Shown here in pieces: positions 11,043 to 22,453 of a stretch of 64,000 nt of DNA. The DNA comes from Acanthochlamys bracteata. Its lineage: Eukaryota; Streptophyta; Magnoliopsida; Pandanales; Velloziaceae. The notes under the pieces were generated by a model. The model was given only the letters and a program-made list of their open reading frames with translations, was not told where the DNA came from and did no database searches. The stretch lies in assembly GCA_019914995.1 (NCBI GenBank), contig CM034130.1:10416001-10480000 (forward strand), given 5' to 3'. Both the position numbers and the translations under genes were made by a program. Every line of letters begins with the position of its first letter. Within the stretch, counting starts at the first letter, position 1.

Positions 11043-13799
11043 ATGGCTACTGACAGGATCAGTTCACTTCCCGACGAACTACTCCACCAAATTTTCTTCT
11101 TCCTTCCCGACACCAGATCCCGGGCGGCCACAAGTGTTCTCTCTAAACGTTGGCATTATCTCTGGGTCGATCACCCAAACATCAAGCTCACAATGACATT
11201 CTGCCACGATTCTTCCGATATCGCCGCCACACACGTTGCGGCAGTTGATTCATGCCTCGCTGCAGTTCATCACCGTCGTTGCTCGATGAAGGAGCCTGCT
11301 CAAAGACTTGATCTTGATCTTTGGTTGCCTTCTTCTTGTTCACCGTCAGTTGCATGTGCTAATGCTGCTACTGCTTCTCGCTGGCTCGAGGAAGCTGCAA
11401 GTATCTCCGTGCGCCAGCTCCATCTACAGGTTTGCCAACTCAGATATCAACGAGAACTTGCTTTTTTCTATAAGTTGTTCAACTGTTTCTGGGAACTGGA
11501 TAACATTATCGACTTTTTCTTCCTTGAGATCTTCTATTCTTACAAATTGCTTCCAGCTATTTCAATCACAACTATTTATTTTAGTTATAAGTAGGTATCC
11601 TGATTTTGGAAATATTAGTTGTTGGGTGACATTATTACTAAAAGTTTCTGGAGCAAGTTGTTATGCACAAGTTTTAAAGTGTATACTGTAAAACTGGTTT
11701 TGGAATAACTTCTATTGGCTGCATATATTTGAATGTAGAAGTTTTGCGATAGTACCTCTCCTTCTGTGCGATTAATTGCTTCAGTGACATTATTGGATCA
11801 AGAAATGCAATGGGGCACCTTGGATAGTGACTATTGGAGACTTTGTTGTGCTTAGTAATTTCTCCTAGAGCAAGCTTCTCTTACTCTGGAGAGTTACTAT
11901 TAGAGAGTATAGTGGTGGAACAGTAGATTTTGGCAATAATTATCTGCTGATTCTGGTAATGTTAATTACTGATTAGTAGTTTTAGGGCGACTTCTGTGAT
12001 AGATTGAATTTTGTTTGCACTTTCTAGTTACTTCTAGAGCAAGTTGTCCTTCATTTGAGACTGTTAGAGTTCAACAGTGAAATTGTAGATCTTTGATTAA
12101 GTAGCACTTTTCTGGGATGGCTCTTTTGGTTTTTATTTACTAAAGGAATGGAGATTTTACCTTTGTTGGTTGGTCACTGATTCTGATGTAGTTTTCTTCA
12201 GTGGAGTTCCTTGAATGCAAGTGTTTTCAAACAAGTTGTCTTAAGCTGATCACATATATCTTGCAAACCGCAACTCGCAGTTACAAGAACAAAGAGGGAG
12301 CTTATACTTTCTGTGTTTTTAATTTTATAATTATTTTTTATAAGAATGCCTTATCATGCAAGGTTGCAATTTTGTGTAGGTGCGCTCCTACTGGCAAGAG
12401 CCACATGATCAAATCCCCTCATCCCTCTTCTGCTGCAGCTCCCTGTCTGAGCTCCATATCAACTCCAGCATTCTTCCCAAAGTTCCATCGAACTTTTGTG
12501 GCTTCCCAAACCTCAAGAAACTGGTACTGAAAGGTTGCAGCATAGAAGACAATAACCTTGGAGGCCTCCTGGCAGGCTGTCCAATTCTTGAGAGCCTCAT
12601 ATTGAGTGGTTGTCGTGGCCCGATTCACCTTGAGATCCCTTATCAGTTCCAGAGACGCCGTGAGTTGCAGTTGACCGATGTATACCCATTGTCTGTGAGG
12701 ATTGCAGCTACTGGTCTGACAAAGATGGGTTTCCATGGAAGCCTTGTGAATCTTTCATGTAGAAATTTTCCTGCTTAGCCATGGCGTCCTTGAGATTTAC
12801 TATAGATGAGAGGTTCCACGACCAGAAGGATTGGTTGGAGCTCCTGCTAGCTATTTCCAGAGCTAGAACATTGGAAGTGGATCTCTTATTTTATCAGGTA
12901 TGTTATTATTGTTCTGTTACCTCATTTTTATATGAAGATATACTTTGTATACTAGTTTTTTGTCTTATTCATATATGAGGGTGTATTACAGTTAGTAGTT
13001 GCTTGACTGGATTGGTTGGTTATGTTTGTTGTATTTGCTGGTACACTTTTGTGTTAGTGACCCATTTGTTATGGTTTAGTTTATGATTCGGAAGGACTAC
13101 TCTGGAGGATTGTATTCACCAAGATTTAAGCACTTGAAGGAACTGGGGTGCTATATGGATTGGTTAACATTCCAGAAAATACAGTGCTTACATCCATTCT
13201 TCGAGAGTGGCCATCGCTAGAAATTCTGGGGATAGTAGTATGTCCACCAACTTTTGCTATTGTATATCTGTATTTTTCTGAGCTGTGTATATGAAATATG
13301 ATTATATTGTCATACAGCTGGGTCGAGATGCTGGATGGTATCCGGAGTATAAGTTGCTGAAATCATATGCAGGAATGAGTTCCAACAGATATCAGTCCCT
13401 TAAGTATCTGAATAAGCTTCTGAAATGGGGTGGCAATGACCGTGATGCAGAAGATGATTTCCTGAAGTATGATGAAACTAAGTAACTAACTACAAAAAGG
13501 ATGACCACAATCTCCTTGGGAAGCTGGGAGGAATCGGTTTTTTGTTACCCAGACTTAAGGTTATGATAGTGAACACGTTTCTGGGAACAGAGAATGAGAT
13601 GCAGCTCATAAAATATGTGCTTGCAAATGCTATGATATTGGACAGTTTCGTCCTAATTGATTCTTTGTTCCAGAATGAATGGGAGATCAATGAGTTTCTT
13701 CCTCCTTTTCGTAGAGCTTCCCCTCATGTTCAGATAAAATTACATCGATCTGAGAAATTTACGGAAGAGTGTTTGTTGCGGAGGAAAAGCGAGGGTTAG
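11043..13799 (+). pseudogene. F-box/LRR (FBD-like) gene with several frame breaks
   Basis: Exon 1 (11043-11429) encodes MATDRISSLPDELLHQIF and the rest of a good F-box, ending LSKRWHYLWVDHPNIKL. Exon 2 (from 12380) continues in phase with LRR-like sequence: SSLSELHINSSILPKVP, then LKKLVLKGCSIEDNNLGG and CPILESLILSGC. Coding then breaks. At 12776 the frame hits TAG inside NFPA; one extra base would restore PALAMASLRFTIDERF, which continues to a donor after 12897. Exon 3 (13080-13237) changes frame between KHLKELGCYMDWLTFQKIQ and LTSILREWPSLEILGIV. After an intron (13238-13317), LGRDAGWYPEYK runs to TAA at 13483, and the family-like tail LLGKLGGIGFLLPRLK to 13799 is in another frame. F-box proteins of this type are SCF ubiquitin-ligase adaptors. 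Three or more single-base lesions suggest a pseudogene, or indel errors in the assembly. Confidence 0.75.
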
Positions 13800-16229
13800 C
13801 TTATAAATCAAAGCATGTCACTTAGCCTCAATATTCGTCATTGATGAGTACATTTATTGGTCAGCCCAAATTTAGATTCTGCCTCACTCTTTTCTGTTGT
13901 ATGTATTCCTCTGTGTCCATATAAATATAGTCTCAGTGATTTGATTGTACAACATGTAGCCTAAATTGTGCCTGCATGGTCATTCTGCTGAGCTTTTTTG
14001 AGGAGAAATGATCCTGTTTTAGGAACTTCTGATTTTGTTGGTTTTGTTTCTTGTTGTTTTTAATCTAATGATTAAGAGACTCCATCTACAGCTTCTTCCA
14101 CCCAATATGACTAGCTTTCGCACAGGTAAGACCTGCTGGAAGCAATCAAGGTGTGCAAAATCTCTGCAGTGCGCTAATATTTTCTTTTCTTCTGTACAAG
14201 AGTATTCTGTGATGTTCTCATCTCAGATATTAATGAAAGAATTTTCTTTTTAGTTGCATCTCATCTGGTATGTTTGAGCAGCTACGGTTCTGTCAACCTT
14301 GTCAACATAGCCTAAGGCCTTAGGAATCTTATGGTTGTAACCTTCTATGATAACACAATGAAATGCTGCCTAATATAATGCATGGTAGTAAGATTGCTTT
14401 AACATCACTGTATAGCAGTACTATACTATTAAGTCTTCTCTACTTACGATGATATGCATCTTTTGATAGTTCAATATGTTGTTCGTGCATATTTGCTTGT
14501 TCATTTTGCCAGGACTTCCATGTCCAGTCGTGAGCAGTGTCGCAGTAGTCTCTCCTTGGAAGATAGAATAATCACTATGAGATGATCCAAAATGGCAATT
14601 TAGTATAATACAGCACTCACTCCTTGAAATAAATATTGTCTTATGAATTTGTTACAGAAATGCCTGCTGTTCATATTCTTAAAGAGGTACAGGAATGTGG
14701 AGCTAGTTTGACTTGGTTTATGCAATTTATGGTTTTGATATTTGATTCCAATTGGTTCTTGTTTCTATAATGCAAACCCTGCACTAGATAATGATCTGAT
14801 AGCGTTTTACGCCGGCAGAAATTATAATGCTCAGGTAGATCTTCTTTCTGGATGCCTATAATGAAAGTTTGTTTGGTGAATTTTATAGAGAGTCGATGAA
14901 TTGTCTACTTGAGGATGCGTTAGGGAAAGATTTTTGGTCCGGTGCAATCTTTTTTTGTAGGTGCATGCTTTTATCAGATTGAAAGAAAAACTCAGAAGTC
15001 AACGAGGATAAGAAAACGAAAAAAGTGCGGCACCCAGAATTCATAAGACTTTCATGAATTTGGAACTTGCGTGATTCTCGTAAAAAATCACAGAAGTGGA
15101 ATTAGTATCTGGATATCCTTATTTCTTCTGTTATTTGTTTTTTAACTGTGGCTTTTCCGTCGATATTAGAGATGGCAAAACAAAAGGCTGGGTTTTTGAA
15201 CAGTTTACACAATTTGTAATTAATGCAAACTATATCTTTGTGTTTATTATTGAACGCAAGTTCGATCTGTATGAAATTGCTAGCGAACGAGTGACTTTGT
15301 TAAGCATATGCATATACTTTTATATAATGTTGAAGCACCAGCTCGCGTTATGTAAATGCAACAGCTGTGATTTGTCTCTAATTTCACAGATTCATATAAA
15401 CAAAAAATAATCTAACTTTTTATTGTACCTAGCTTTTTTTCTTCTGTATCTTTTTAATTTTACTGATCCCTTTCCATTCTGAAGTTACGAAAATTAATGT
15501 ATTTATTTGTATAATTGAATTTACAAAATGTGAGGTTTATTCAAATTTTAGCGAATATATTTTTTTCTGCTGATTTTAAATTAAAATTAATTTTTATATT
15601 TTAATTTTTTGAGCTCACAGAAAGTGTTTTTTTTTATTTATATTTTGCTCAACACAACGGGTGTTTTTAGTTTCACTTATCAGAAAAATAATTTTTAAAT
15701 TATATATTTTTAAATATATATTTTATAAATATTTAAAAAATTTTTTTTGAAAATTTAAAAAATATAAGATAAAATTTTTTATTATATATTTTTATTATTA
15801 TTTTAAAAATAAAAAAATAAAGCTAATTTTTTATAAAAACAAAAATATTTTATATTTAAAAAAAATTCTACTTGAAAAAAAACTCCTAAACGCACCTAGT
15901 TACGGGACAAAGTTTCTTATAATCACCCAAAATAATAATAATAATCATCATCATCAGAACAAAATAGCAACAAAAAGTTTTTTTTTACAGAAATAATAAT
16001 AGAGAGCAAGACAAAGAATAGAACAAGAACAAAATAGCAACAAAATAACAAGTTGTAGTAGGGTAGTAGTCTTTGTTTGTCTCTCGTCGTGGAATCGTGG
16101 TCTGAACTCCCCCCTCTCTCTCTCTCTTCTCCCCCTCCCTAGAGTTGAAGAACAAGAACTGAAGGGAAGATCAAGAAAAAGATTGATTCTCTGTATAAAT
16201 TGCAATTCTATCTATTTATTCCAGAAACA
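13800..16229. other. Intergenic, F-box to WEB gene
   Basis: The first part, to about 14900, reads like transcribed 3' flank of the F-box gene, with AATAAA-like and T-rich stretches, but no convincing exon. An AT-rich MITE-like element lies at about 15655-15900. From about 15930 to 16229 the sequence is the WEB gene leader, including a CT microsatellite run at about 16110-16140. No further gene is supported. Confidence 0.45.
15655..15900. repeat. AT-rich MITE-like element
   Basis: The left edge reads CGGGTGTTTTTAGTTTCACT; the right edge reads AACTCCTAAACGCACC, whose complement begins GGTGCGTTTAGGAGTT. The ends therefore form an imperfect inverted repeat. The core is almost all A/T, with TATAAATATTTAAAAAATT and its near complement. 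The same core layout recurs at 20510, 21345 and 56550. Confidence 0.5.
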
Positions 16230-19200
16230 ATGCAGTCATCCAAATCTAAGTAAGTTCTTTCTTTCTCTGTTTGTTCTTCTTATAATGGAAGAGTTCAAGA
16301 AGAAGAAGCGTTCTGCTTTTGTTTTTGTGATGAATGGTTCAATGGGATGGCATGGCATTCCCAAAAAGATGAGATCTTTGATATTTTATTTTTTTGGCCA
16401 ATAAATACTGAATGGGGGTTGCTGCTTTATTCCAAACAAGTTGAATGGAAGGGTTGATTCTTAATTACATTGCTATATCTTAATCATGTGTTTGTGCCTG
16501 ACATTAATAAGTTTTCTGTTGTCATTTGTTTTTCACACATTCTTATCATGAAAGAGATATTGGAATTTTAACTTGAAATTTTCAATCTATTCTCAACACT
16601 GCTACTTCAGTACCTGTTATTACACAGAATTAATAATCTTCTGGGTCGTATTTTTTTCCCCAAGTTTTGAGTTGGAACTTTGATCTTATTGCAGATCTGG
16701 ATCATCTGAGAACAGCAAGAACAGACCTGCAACTCCTATAGGCAATCAGCAACAAAAAGGAAAATCTTCTATGAAGTCAGACTCGAATTCACGTTCCCAA
16801 CCACAGAAATCTCATTCTATAGAACGATCGGTGAAGTCTACCAATTCCAAGCAGGCCAATGGTCACCAAGCTCCAAAGGCCAACAGTAATGATGTAAGTT
16901 TGATTCACCCCTACAGAATGCACTTTTACGAGCAAGAGCTTCACAAAAATTTTAATATGTTATATGATAATTTCTTGCATTTTCAGAAGCAACAAAGAGC
17001 AGCAAAAGGCTCGGATGTGCAGGGGCAGCTTGATGTTGTTCAGGAGGAACTTAAGAAGACAATCGAGCGCTTAGCTTCTGTAGAGATTGAGAAGGCCTCG
17101 GCACATGAGGAATTGAAGAATGCCAACGGAAAGCTCGAAGATGCTCTTGCTGCCAAGAAGAGAGCTGAAAAGAAAATGGAGAGGGAAAAGGTTCGGGATG
17201 ATGAGATGGAGCAAGCAGGCATTGATGCTGCTAAGAAAAAGGAAGAAGGATTACGAAATGAACTTGAAAGCCTCCAGAGCCAGTACACTAAAGACTCCAA
17301 GGAATTGGCTTTTGCAATGGAAGAGATCCAGAGAATAGAGTATGAGCTCATTGTGGCCAACGAGGCCAAGAACACTGCGCTGAGACGATTTGATGACGCC
17401 ACAAAAACAGCTGAGAATAATGCCGAGAGAGCCGATCGGCTGTTGACTGAAGTGAATCGCCTGAGAAATTTGCTTGAACCAAAGATGAGGAATTCGAACA
17501 ATGAACAGGCAGATTTAGTCAGGAAATTGGAGGCCGAGGTTGATGCTTTGAGGCGAGAGCTTGATAGAAAAAGGTCAGCAGAAAATAAAGTTGTTCACCT
17601 GGAAGAGGTGAACGAAGATCTCAAGATCAAGACCAGTGATGCGAAGAAGGCTGAGTCAGAAGCATGTTTGCTGGTTGATGAGCTCATGAAGAACTTAGAA
17701 TCTTTGGAAAGTCAGCTGGAGGATGCTAAGCGGGCTCACAGGTCCTCATCTGAGACCCTTGCCTCAGCAATGAAAGAAATGGAAGAGAGCAATGCTCTAC
17801 TTCTGCAGGCGCAAGCAGAAATCGATGTCCTTAAGGATACGATGGAGTCTTTGAAGGCTGAATTGGCTCGGAAAAGCTCTGATCTTGAAGAATCTGATCA
17901 ACAGCTTGAAATGACTAAGCAGGAAGTCACAGAAACGGGGAGGGAGGTGCAGATCTTAAAATCTGAGCTTAAATCTCTGGAACAAGCAAAGATGCAAGCT
18001 CGACCTTTGAAAGATGAAGTGGCTAGAAAGAATTCAGATCTTGAGGAATCTGATTGGCATCTTCAGATGGCCAAGCAAGAAGCAATCGAGATGGAGAGGG
18101 AGGTAGAAAGATTAAGAGGAGAGATCAAGGCTCTTGACAACGGCAAAAGGCAAGCTTTGACTAATGAAAAATCTGCTGTTGTTGGTGACGAGAGCCTTGA
18201 GGGGGAGAGGAACCATTTAAAACTGGAGGTTAAGGTCAGTGAAGATGAGATTCTGAAACTGAAGAAGGAAATTGAGGATTTATCTGCAGCTCTGAGTGAA
18301 GCTTATAGTGAAGCTAGAGATACACAAGAGAGGCTCTTGATGAATCAGGCAGACTCTGAGAACATACGTGCAGAAATAGAAGAATTGAAGGTTGCCTTAA
18401 AGAATACCAAAGAGAACTATGATGTTATGCTTGATGAAACCAAATACGAGATTGTTTGCCTGAAGCAGGCTGCTGAAAGGATGGAGACAGAAGCAAAGAA
18501 CCCAAAGGATGAATGGCAAACGAAAGAAAAGAACTTTTTGAAAGCTCTTAAGAAATCAGGAGACGAGCTTGCTTTCCTCGAGATGTGGGGCAGCAAAACT
18601 ATTGACTCTCAGAGTACAGCCAAGCAGCAAACAAAGAATGCAAAAGGAGAGGATTTCCGAGAAGGTGATAAGCACAGGCAAGCTGAAATTCGTGTAAACA
18701 TGGCCAATGAAGTTGCAGAAGAAGCAAAGGTTGAGAGATTTAAGTTGCGGGAGAGATCAACATACAACGTGAACGAGTACCAGAGGGTTGGTCCTGAGAA
18801 AAAGGAGTTAAGCATGCGAGAGACGGCTACTTTCTTGAAGCAAGTGAAGGAATTGACGACATTTCTTGAAGATCTTAATGAAAAGAAATTGCAAGAAAAC
18901 GGAGAGCTATCTCCGCCAGAAACAGAATCTCCTGAGAGGAGTGCAGATGAGATAGAAATGGATAGATTTAGTTCTTCAGAAGATGTCATTGAGTATCACA
19001 TAGAGGAGCCAGATGATGATGGTGGTGCCATCGACAAAGATTCTGTACAAGTGGAGTCAAATGAAATTGTACCAGAAAGAGAACCTGAGTCAGTATCAGC
19101 AGATGATGAGTTGGACTCAAAGGACAGCGGCAGTTTTGAAAAGATTAATGAGCTATCATATGAAACTTTTGATCGTGGATCAGGATCACCAACTAGGCAG

Positions 19201-19263
19201 AAGAAGAAGAAGGCTTTCCTAGGCAATTTCAGAAGCCTGCTAAAGAAGAAGAATAGCAGCTAG
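16230..19263 (+). CDS. WEB-family coiled-coil protein
   Basis: Exons 16230-16249, 16695-16893 and 16987-19263 join to 831 residues. The protein starts MQSSKSKSGSSENSK, has a Ser/Lys-rich disordered head of about 80 residues, then a long heptad-rich coiled coil to about residue 700. It includes LEDALAAKKRAEKK, GLRNELESLQSQ, the duplicated LARKSSDLEESDQQLEMTKQE / VARKNSDLEESDWHLQMAKQE, and NYDVMLDETKYEI. It ends with an acidic tail and a basic terminus, RQKKKKAFLGNFRSLLKKKNSS. This layout, including the KKK-(F/L)-RSLLKKK end, matches WEB-family proteins (DUF827; At3g02930/At5g16730 type). WEB1 and PMI2 of this superfamily act in chloroplast photorelocation, but the role of this subgroup is unclear. 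The 93-nt intron 16894-16986 has no stop and keeps frame, so an isoform 31 residues longer is possible. Confidence 0.88.
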
Positions 19264-20509
19264 TGATGCAAGGGTACATTGTGAATGATTTTTCATATAT
19301 AGCGTCATCGCAGGTTTGAGTTCATATCATCTTTTCAACTTTCTATAGGTTATTGATCATTTTTTCTCTTATAGATTTGTAAGAGGGAAAAAAAAAAAGA
19401 ACAGACGCTTAACCTTTCTTTATGTTCATCCTGTATAGTTTGTTCTTAAGGTGTTCGAACAATGTTTTTGGTCAGACCTGTGAATTGCTTGATGATTTAA
19501 AAAGAAGGGGATTGAATTTTATCTAATGTGGTTGTGACAGACCGGCGCTGAATGCATCATCCTGTAGAATTCATACTCTTTGTTTTAGTTATGTCACATT
19601 ACAGAACTGAAGCTCAAATGGATGTTACAGAGTTTAGTTTGGGTGTTCTTAGTTCTTATCTAATGAATTTTGCAGTACATCTCACTTGTTTGCTGACTGC
19701 TAAGCAATACCTTTCCTTCTGACGGATAAAATCCATTGCAACCGTCTACATCCTCATCATTTCATTATGATCTTTTCTAATTATTTGATGAATAGAGAAT
19801 TTGATGCTTATCGCAATTGAAGATGTGTATAGTTTTGTAGATAGATTAGATCTTTTCTGGCCATGTGTGTTTGCCTGAGCTAACATAGTGCTCTAAATAG
19901 GAATGATAATATATAATCTGATTTGAAAATATAATTTAAAACTATCGTATTTAATTAGAGTTGGAGTATAAATTTGATCCGTATAAATTTATGAATTGAA
20001 TTAGAATTAAACAAATTTGATCCGGTATTCAATATTTTTTCATTAAATTAGGATTGAACAAATTTATCAAATCTGATCCACTTATCTAATTTGCCACCTC
20101 TAACTCTAAGACGATAAAAATGTTTTTTTTCCCTCTGCATTAACTTTCGTCGAATTAATGTCATACATAAAAATTCTTGGAATCTCCTTATGCTTGTTCT
20201 GAAACCATTTTTCTTCTGACTTGCTCGATTCAGATTTGATCGTCTTCGTTCTTAAGATTCATGTAGCATTTTGCTTGCAAGAAACTAATAAGAAGAGTTA
20301 ACGTGCAGATGCAGTTAACAATATAAGTTTGCAAATTTTCAACTCTATGCAAACATGGCATCTCTTTAGGCAACGTTTTATAATCGGAAGCAAAATTCTT
20401 TTGTGATAAATGATAGCTCATACCTTCAACTGAAAGTATCCATGATAAATTTTTTTTGGAAGTAACGTTAAGTACTGAGGGTCCATCTCCAGCAACCCAA
20501 GAGCGGACC

Positions 20510-20725
20510 CGTTTGGTATTGTTTATCAAAAAAATAATTTTTTAATTTTTAATTTTTAATTTTAATTATATATTTTTTAAATATATATTTTATAAATATA
20601 TAAAATATTTATTTTTAAAAATAAAAAATTTGAAAAAATTTTATATAATAAAATTTGTTTATTACGTATTTTTACTTTTTATTCTAAAAAAATTTGTATT
20701 TGATAAGTAATTTCAAATGCCTACA
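20510..20725. repeat. AT-rich MITE-like element
   Basis: It begins with CCCGTTTGGTATTGTTTATC, followed by repeated AATTTTTAATTTTTAATT, then TATATTTTTTAAATATATA and a mirrored A-rich half ending TTTGATAAGTAATTTCAAATG. The left edge GTTTGGT and the overall organisation match the copies at 20778 and 21345. A target-site duplication was not established. Confidence 0.5.
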
Positions 20726-20777
20726 GTATATTCATTCACAACATTAGCTGAAAACTTACTGGGCACATGACCTAAAT

Positions 20778-21010
20778 GGCGTTTGGTGTTCTGTTTCACT
20801 CCATTTTAAAATCTCTATTTTATTTTATAATTATAAATCAATTTTTTTATAATTTTTTATAAAATTTATTTAAAATTTAAAATTTAAAAAATTATACATA
20901 ATAAAATTTAAATAGTATTATTTTTATTATATTTTTAGATAAAATAAAATTCATTTTTTAAATATAATAAAAATATTTTTTATTTTAAAAATACTTCAAA
21001 ACGTTCTCGT
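20778..21010. repeat. AT-rich MITE-like element
   Basis: It opens with GGCGTTTGGTGTTCTGTTTC and closes with ACTTCAAAACGTTCTCG. The core has TTATAATTTTTTATAAAATT and AAAATTTAAAAAATTATAC, the same arrangement as the neighbouring copies. It lies only about 50 bp downstream of the preceding element, so these two may have inserted beside one another. Confidence 0.5.
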
Positions 21011-21344
21011 GCCACTACGTTTGTATGTATACCTGCTCCTTTATATATCTCCGCTTATTGTAACGAATATTTTGGCCAGTAATTGTTAATGACTAAATAA
21101 AAAGACTCTCTTTGGAATTTTGGATCGTAATTGTAAACGTATAAGTAAATAGATGGATTCTGCAATTAGTTTGTTATTGATCTATTGATTTTTCAGCTTA
21201 AAAACTGACGTGCCATTTTTTACGTGGATTTATTGAAAATCTCTGGTTTACGAGATTCATGAACAACCCAAATTTGATACAGCCGACAATAGCCCAAAAC
21301 GTATGTGTTAAAGATAAAGGGCCCATAAAAAGTGCTGAATGAGG

Positions 21345-21590
21345 TTGCGTTTGGTGTCATGTTTCAAAAATAATTTTTTAATTTTTTAATTTAATATTTT
21401 TACATATATATATTATAAATATTTAAAAAATTATTTAAAAATTTAAATAATATAGAAAAAAAATTTTATTATATTTTATATTATTTTTTGAAAGTAAAAA
21501 AAATAAAATTCGTTTTCTAAAAAAAATAAAAATATTTTTTATTTCAGAAAAATTTTATTTTATAAGTAATTTTAAAAAAATTCTGAATTT
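21345..21590. repeat. AT-rich MITE-like element
   Basis: It opens with TTGCGTTTGGTGTCATGTTT and carries TATAAATATTTAAAAAATT, then an A-rich half ending TTATAAGTAATTTT. It is clearly the same family as the copies at 20510 and 20778. It lies about 0.85 kb upstream of the ITPK leader. Confidence 0.5.
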
Positions 21591-22453
21591 GATCGTAGAT
21601 CACTTAACAATGGCTTTTATAGTTTTCATTTTCTTTCTAATATTTGATCTTTTCATATTAAAGTAACTTTATTGTTCTTGCGCTTAAAATTATGCGAATT
21701 CGAGGAAAACTTATTTTTGAGCGTCATCATTTTAAGATATTGATGTTATGAACTTTTCTAAAGTGTAATCGAAAATATTATTGATCATTTTATTGCTTAG
21801 AGTCTACAGACGAAGATATAATTCAACATCGTTTATATTTTTTAAGCATTTTGAAGCTATAATTATATCAAAAAACACGTTTACAATCTTTTATTAGTTA
21901 CTATAAAAGAAAGAAACTAGTATAGGTTTCGAGTGTAAACAAAACTGAATATTCTCTTTAACCATTTCCTAAAATGGAAAAGAATCCATCCACGATTCTA
22001 TTTTACTACACAAAATAAAAGAGAAAACAGAATGGTTGATATTTTCTCGCTCAATTATCCAATTCCAGACCAGGCTCGTTTCGTTCTCATCTAACAAGTC
22101 ATTTAACTTTTTTAATTAAAAAAACCTCCTCTAATTACAATCACACACAACACGACAAAATTAATCACTCCCGGCATACTAAACAACAGTGTGGTGATCT
22201 TACGGGTGGTCACCCTAACTCACCGTCCCGGCGCTTATAAATAGCTTCACCTCCTCTCCGACGTCTATCCGTTTCATTTCTCTCTCCGCTTTCCCTCTAG
22301 CTCTCCTCTTCAATTTTTTTTCTCTTTCCAGTAAAACCCTACCATTTTGGATTCTTAATCGATCGAAAACCCTAGATTGATTCTGTTTCAGGAAATGATA
22401 CCGTGTTGCTCCGGTAGTAGAAATCGTTGATTGATAGCTTCTTCTCTGTAGCG

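Larger units (their letters stand above)
19264..22453. other. Intergenic, WEB to ITPK, rich in AT-rich MITE-like elements
   Basis: Beyond the WEB 3' UTR this 3.2-kb interval holds three AT-rich MITE-like blocks (about 20510-20725, 20778-21010 and 21345-21590). The ITPK leader follows, with telo-box-like AAAACCCTA sequences at about 22334 and 22367. No protein-coding gene is evident; an open stretch on the minus strand at 20230-20529 has no recognisable features. Confidence 0.5.

Noticed and set aside
17040..19226. Minus-strand open frames opposite the WEB gene
   Set aside because: They are shadows of a long Glu/Lys/Leu-rich coiled coil on the plus strand, with no start context or domain.
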